Source of the DNA: Collybiopsis luxurians FD-317 M1
Taxonomy: Eukaryota > Basidiomycota > Agaricomycetes > Agaricales > Omphalotaceae
Length of the DNA: 64,000 nt
Assembly: GCA_000827265.1 (NCBI GenBank)
Contig: KN834775.1
Coordinates: 374,707 to 438,706, forward strand
Reading direction: 5' to 3'
In this document: positions 60,267-64,000 of the stretch, in pieces
Layout: every line of letters starts with the position of its first letter
Numbering within the stretch: position 1 is the first letter of the stretch
Notes under the pieces: model-generated
The model's database searches: none
Told to the model about the DNA's origin: nothing
What the model saw: only the letters and a program-made list of their open reading frames with translations
Translations under genes and position numbers: made by a program

Positions 60267-61171
60267 CGCGTCTTTGCATGGTACTTAAGCGAAGTGGCGG
60301 CTATCTCCTACGACTCCCGTTACGATGTCCAGTTGCTTTCTGTCCGTAAGTTGTAGCAAGTATCGCGGTAAGTCCACTTGTTTCCTCTTTTCTCTACACG
60401 AAGTCATCGTTCAGCATCGCAACTTATGAGCCGCGGCTGATTAACATATCCAAAAAAACCTAGGTCGTTTCCGGCACCCCAAATTCTAGCGATTTTCAAG
60501 TTCATATTCTCTACCAGAGATCCATCGAATCACTTGCACTATGAGCCTTTCGGTGCATGCTAACGAGAATCTCCTCTTATGTTAGCGTTCATTTCGTGCC
60601 ACCTTCCGCAAAGGTTTGTCATACTTGTCAATGGTGGAGTTGACAGTATTAACTGTGGTGGGTCTGAACATACCATCAAGATATTCTCCGGCTCTGGCGC
60701 TTCAAACTCCTGTCTAGAGCGTCTTTGCGTGGTACTTAAATGAGGCGGCTATCTTGTAGGATTTCCGTTAGGATGTCCAGCTGGCTCTCTGTTCGTAGGT
60801 TGTTACACGTATCGTGGTAAGCTCGCTTTCTCCTTTCTCTATGTGAAATCATGGTCTAGTATCGCCAACTTATGAGCCACGGCTCATTATCAAAACCGAA
60901 TAATCCGGAATCTTTATTTGCCCCAAAATTTCTAGCGACTTTCAAGTTCATATCCTCTACCAGAGATCCATTGAATCACTTACTGTCATGAACCTCGGTG
61001 CATACTGGTGAATTTGCCCTGCTATGCGGAGAGTTAGTTCGTTCATGTTCATGCCAAATCTTCTCCAATTCATGCACCTTCCACAAAGGCTTGTTATACC
61101 TTTCAGTGTGGAATTGACGGTATTAACCAACTTGTTAAGTTTGGACATACCATCGAGATATTTTCCGGTTC
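60267..61171. repeat. imperfect tandem duplication, unit ~430-460 bp
   Basis: Copy 1 about 60267-60695, copy 2 about 60715-61171. Shared landmarks in order: agcgtctttgc.tggtactta, gatgtccag, aacttatgagcc.cggct, ctctaccagagatcca, gtcaa/atggtggagttgacagtattaa or its variant, and accatc.agatattttccgg. Roughly 75% identical with indels. A minus-strand frame (60957-61181) in copy 2 reads GKYLDGMSKLNKLVNTVNST, and the same segment occurs degenerate in copy 1, so this may be a duplicated exon. Confidence 0.8.
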
Positions 61172-61183
61172 GGATAATCATAG

Positions 61184-61290
61184 GACTCGCGGGGAAGGAT
61201 CTGCTCGTCGATAATGCTGGGACGCGAGGGAAGGAAAGGCCTGCTCGTTGATAATACTGGGACCCGCGAGAAGGGCCTGCTCATCGATCT
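61184..61290. repeat. minisatellite, three ~37-40 bp units
   Basis: Units at 61184-61220, 61221-61260 and 61261-61290 share ggac.cgcg.gaagg...ctgctcgt.gataat.ctg; the third is truncated. It directly follows the larger tandem duplication. Confidence 0.8.
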
Positions 61291-61388
61291 TCAGAACACG
61301 GCCATGTCGTACCTCACAATCATAGCTCATACGCTCAGTGCATACACATTAACCACATTAACCATCTTTCTCAGTTCATGTCGAGCTG

Positions 61389-61395
61389 TATAAAT
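61389..61395 (+). promoter_or_regulatory. TATA box of C2H2 gene
   Basis: tataaat lies 87 bp upstream of the ATG at 61476, which supports that start. Confidence 0.5.
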
Positions 61396-61475
61396 TCAGT
61401 GATTCTTCACTCGGTTTTCTTGTTGCAGTTAAATTGCAACGCCAGATATCGTGTCCTCTTCACCTCACTTACAAG

Positions 61476-62104
61476 ATGAATCCCCCCAGGTAGCGCTTCC
61501 CCTTGCCTTTTACCGCGAAAAGATGATCTCAAACGAGAGAAAGATTGCTTTTGTACAGGTTCACTAGAACAGCTTTGCTGAACGCGTACTTACGCTACCG
61601 CGATCACTATTTTTCTCTGTGCGTGCTGTTCAGGACGATTTTTGTCGATTATTGAACTTCAACACAGCCATCCAGCATTTCGAGGCGAACTCTTAAACAT
61701 GTATTCCTGGTGTTGCGGAGTTGTATATTATCCTGGCACAGACTTGGATGGCCTCGAAACTTGGTTTTGGGGAACACCCCATTTGCCCCCCCTTGCCAAT
61801 TTCCAACTGGTACCTTCCGAAGCGGAACATAGCTCGACCGAAGGGCGTTACCGTTGCTTTTATCCCAACTGCTCCTCCGAGGAGTACAAGTCCAAGCAGT
61901 ACCGTGACAGTGGGTCCATTACTGTTTTATTCATTCTGCTCAGTGATCGTTGATCGTCTATCTTTTACACCAGACCACTTCGACAAAATTCACCTTGGTG
62001 TTCGCCACTCTTGTGACCTTTGTCTCTCGGAATTCATGAACCCAGGATCGGTCAAGAAGCACCAGGATTTGGGGCGTTGCCACGGAACTCGCTTTGGACA
62101 GTGA
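61476..62104 (+). CDS. small C2H2 zinc-finger protein
   Basis: A short spliced gene. Exon 1 MNPPR, then FTRTALLNAYLRYRDHYFS, a middle exon HPAFRGELLNMYSWCCGVVY through PHLPPLANFQLVPSE, and a final exon. Two fingers: YRCFYPNCSSEEYKSKQYRD joined across an intron to NHFDKIH (C-x4-C..H-x4-H), and HSCDLCLSEF..KKHQDLGRCH (C-x2-C-x12-H-x6-H). The intron sits between the Cys pair and the His pair of the first finger. About 140-160 aa; the exon 2/3 joins are approximate. Likely nucleic-acid binding; no other domain. TATA box 87 bp upstream. Confidence 0.6.
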
Positions 62105-62989
62105 TTCCACAACAGGGGTTTTTTTTTCGCTTGTTGTTGCCACTGTAGCGAGAGAATTCTCTACAGGTTATTTTTAACACGGTTCTTGATTATTTGGCTT
62201 TTGGGCTCCCGCGTGGCTTTATTGTTTTGTTATATATTGTGGTATGTTTTCGTGGTGCTGTCGCGCTTTTGTGCTGTTCGTGTTATCTCTCGTCGTTTTC
62301 TTTTTTCACTACAGTGCATTTAAGATTCACATTTGCTACTTCCAGTCGTACAATCACGGATCTTTAAACTCACCTTCCTTATTTTATTTATTTCTTTCTT
62401 TTCTTTGGCTTTTTTCTAGTTCGCGGAAAGGTCGTCGGTTCTTTACGTTGTTCGGTTTTCAGCTTCTTTGATCCAGTTTGGTGAGATTCTCCCTCTGGTC
62501 ACTTTCCTTTACCTATCTATTCACTATACGTTTTTTATGATTGATTTGATGATATCTTTACGAAGACAAATGTGGTTAACACAGGAGATGATTGGATGTA
62601 GGGAGCGACGCAATTTAGAGTACATGAATGTGAGGCCCAGAGCGGTCCGCAACAGAGCTCACTTTGAAGGATAGTAGGGAACATGTACCCAAGTTTGCAG
62701 ATTGCAAAAGCAGCGATGAAAAAAAGTTGATTGTCTTCTAATGTCAAAGACAGAGTAATATGATGGGTTGTGAGAGCATGCTATAGTGTTCATGCATGGC
62801 AAACAGAATTCTTCTTCTACTCTTTCTGCTGCTGTTCCTGTTTGACACGAAGTCTCAAAGATCGAGCTTACAGCTTACAGTGCCTCGAGTGAACTAAAAG
62901 GCGAATCAAGTGAGGTTTCAGACAGTTTGCTGACCTAGATGGAGTCAACAAATAATCAGGGAACCAGCTGAGTATCAGGAAAACTACTG
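62105..62989. other. intergenic, T-rich
   Basis: Nearly 900 bp with T-rich stretches on the plus strand (62245-62420). No gene supported. Confidence 0.35.
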
Positions 62990-64000
62990 CTCGTAAGTTG
63001 ACAACAAGGCAGGTATTGCAAAGTTTCATTGCACTTATCTGTCTTTGAACATTTCTCAAGCTTGTCAGCGAATCTGTGGAAGTAAGACTCTTGCAAGAAA
63101 TTGGGTCTAGACTTTCGCTCATTCCAGAATTTCTTTCTCGTAAGCGGTCTCTCTTCTAGCTTCTCTTCTAGTCTCCGACTACCAATGCTGAATAGCGCTG
63201 AATTTTCTGTTCGTCTGTGAGAGCGTATACACCAAGAATTAGAGAATATTGCTGATCTAGAGTCTCAAGTTTCCTCAATTGAATCTGGTCAGCACCAAAC
63301 GTATCAATTCGGAGGTATACAATATTTACCAATCCTTCATCTTGGTCTCATCTACTGCAGCTGCACACTCGTCTCCAAGCAGAATTAATGGATGTAATGT
63401 CTACTATTCCTCCTATATTGAACGAGAAAAGGAAAGCCAACGATGCCCTAACGGCTGCCACCATCGAAGCCTCTCTGGTCAAACTTTCCCTATTCAGGGC
63501 TCAAGCGCATCATAAACTCTTTGGATTCGGTTCAGACACTCAACCAGACGCCACGATGGCCCACTACCTATCGCCTATGATAAACTGAAAGATGAAGTGG
63601 ATTATTTGAAGGAAGAAGAGCAAGCCCTAAACAAGCAGATTGAGGCGTATGCACGTTTGATACGTTTTACGAATGGTGGGAACAGCGGAGGATTAGCACA
63701 GATTATCAAAGACTAGGTACGAATTGAGAAGGAGACAGAGGAGTGTAAACTGGATCTGCGACGATTAGGGTGGATAGGAGATTAGGCAGTGCGTTTATGG
63801 TTCAGGATATTTCTTCGACAATTCTTGGCTCCTGTTTTCGGTTTGGTCGCTGTGTCCTCTCCTTTCCCTGATAGGCTCTTCCAAGAGTCACTCTCGACCG
63901 GTACTCTTGAAGCAACATTAATGAAATTCGTTGACCTCGCTTTGATACCCCAGAACGCGTCGTTGCATTCGAAACTCGTTACTCTCCTGTACTCCGACAG
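62990..64000 (+). pseudogene. coiled-coil protein, copy 2, broken
   Basis: A diverged copy of the gene at 56114-57075 including its 3' flank (similarity continues past the stop to about 63933). Defects: an extra-residue change in the exon near 63260-63300 leaves the frame reading out of phase, a deletion at 63560-63575 turns MAHALSIAYDK into MAHYLSPMIN and a stop, and the codon for Tyr in the parent DYVQ is a stop (TAG, near 63715). The region before 62990, holding the parent's first exons, is not copied. Confidence 0.75.

Noticed and set aside
1..64000. Biosynthetic gene cluster, CRISPR array or intact transposon
   Set aside because: No polyketide, peptide or terpene synthase, no regular spaced repeats, and no transposase, integrase or reverse-transcriptase motif was found.

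Overview
The window looks like nuclear DNA of a filamentous basidiomycete, most likely an Agaricomycete. The evidence is dense spliceosomal introns of about 40-75 nt (GT..AG, with CTRAY-like branch sites), TATA boxes close to start codons, and a typical gene set: GPI-anchored chitin deacetylase, GMC oxidoreductase, secreted alpha-carbonic anhydrase, the fused eukaryotic acetyl-CoA carboxylase, and an HNH nuclease of the type common in mushrooms. No operons, CRISPR arrays, rRNA or tRNA genes were found. Gene models were built by hand from reading frames, splice-site phase and protein-family motifs, so exon ends marked approximate may shift by a few codons. || LAYOUT. 1-18 kb is mostly secreted or membrane functions: a GH27 glycosidase (cut by the window edge), a universal stress protein, an ABC half-transporter, chitin deacetylase, a GMC oxidoreductase with a broken partial copy beside it, a flavodoxin-like quinone reductase, and an alpha-carbonic anhydrase that has lost a zinc ligand. 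18.5-48.3 kb is a conserved housekeeping block: FSH1-type serine hydrolase, LC8 dynein light chain, DcpS decapping scavenger, a three-repeat Myb protein fused in frame to a glutathione-S-transferase-like domain, acetyl-CoA carboxylase, a FAD monooxygenase, glutamine-dependent NAD+ synthetase, a low-complexity protein, a Nop8-like RRM protein (again with a broken partial copy) and cysteinyl-tRNA synthetase. 48.4-64 kb is gene-poor and rich in duplications: two copies of an unrecognised gene family (one frameshifted by an 11-bp tandem duplication), an HNH endonuclease gene, a small Arg/Ser-rich protein, two copies of a coiled-coil gene (one clearly dead), a predicted helical-bundle protein resembling MLKL/HeLo-type domains, a ~440-bp tandem duplication, a minisatellite and a small C2H2 zinc-finger gene. 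|| HOW IT FITS TOGETHER. The housekeeping genes do not form a pathway cluster, and no biosynthetic gene cluster is evident. The recurring theme is local duplication followed by decay: partial copies lie within about 1-7 kb of their parents for GMC, Nop8, the unknown family and the coiled-coil gene. The most unusual single observations are a 2-nt micro-exon needed to keep the chitin deacetylase in frame, the Myb-GST fusion frame, the zinc-ligand loss in the carbonic anhydrase, a His-to-Gln change at the second catalytic position of the GMC oxidoreductase, and a lone cell-death-like helical bundle gene.
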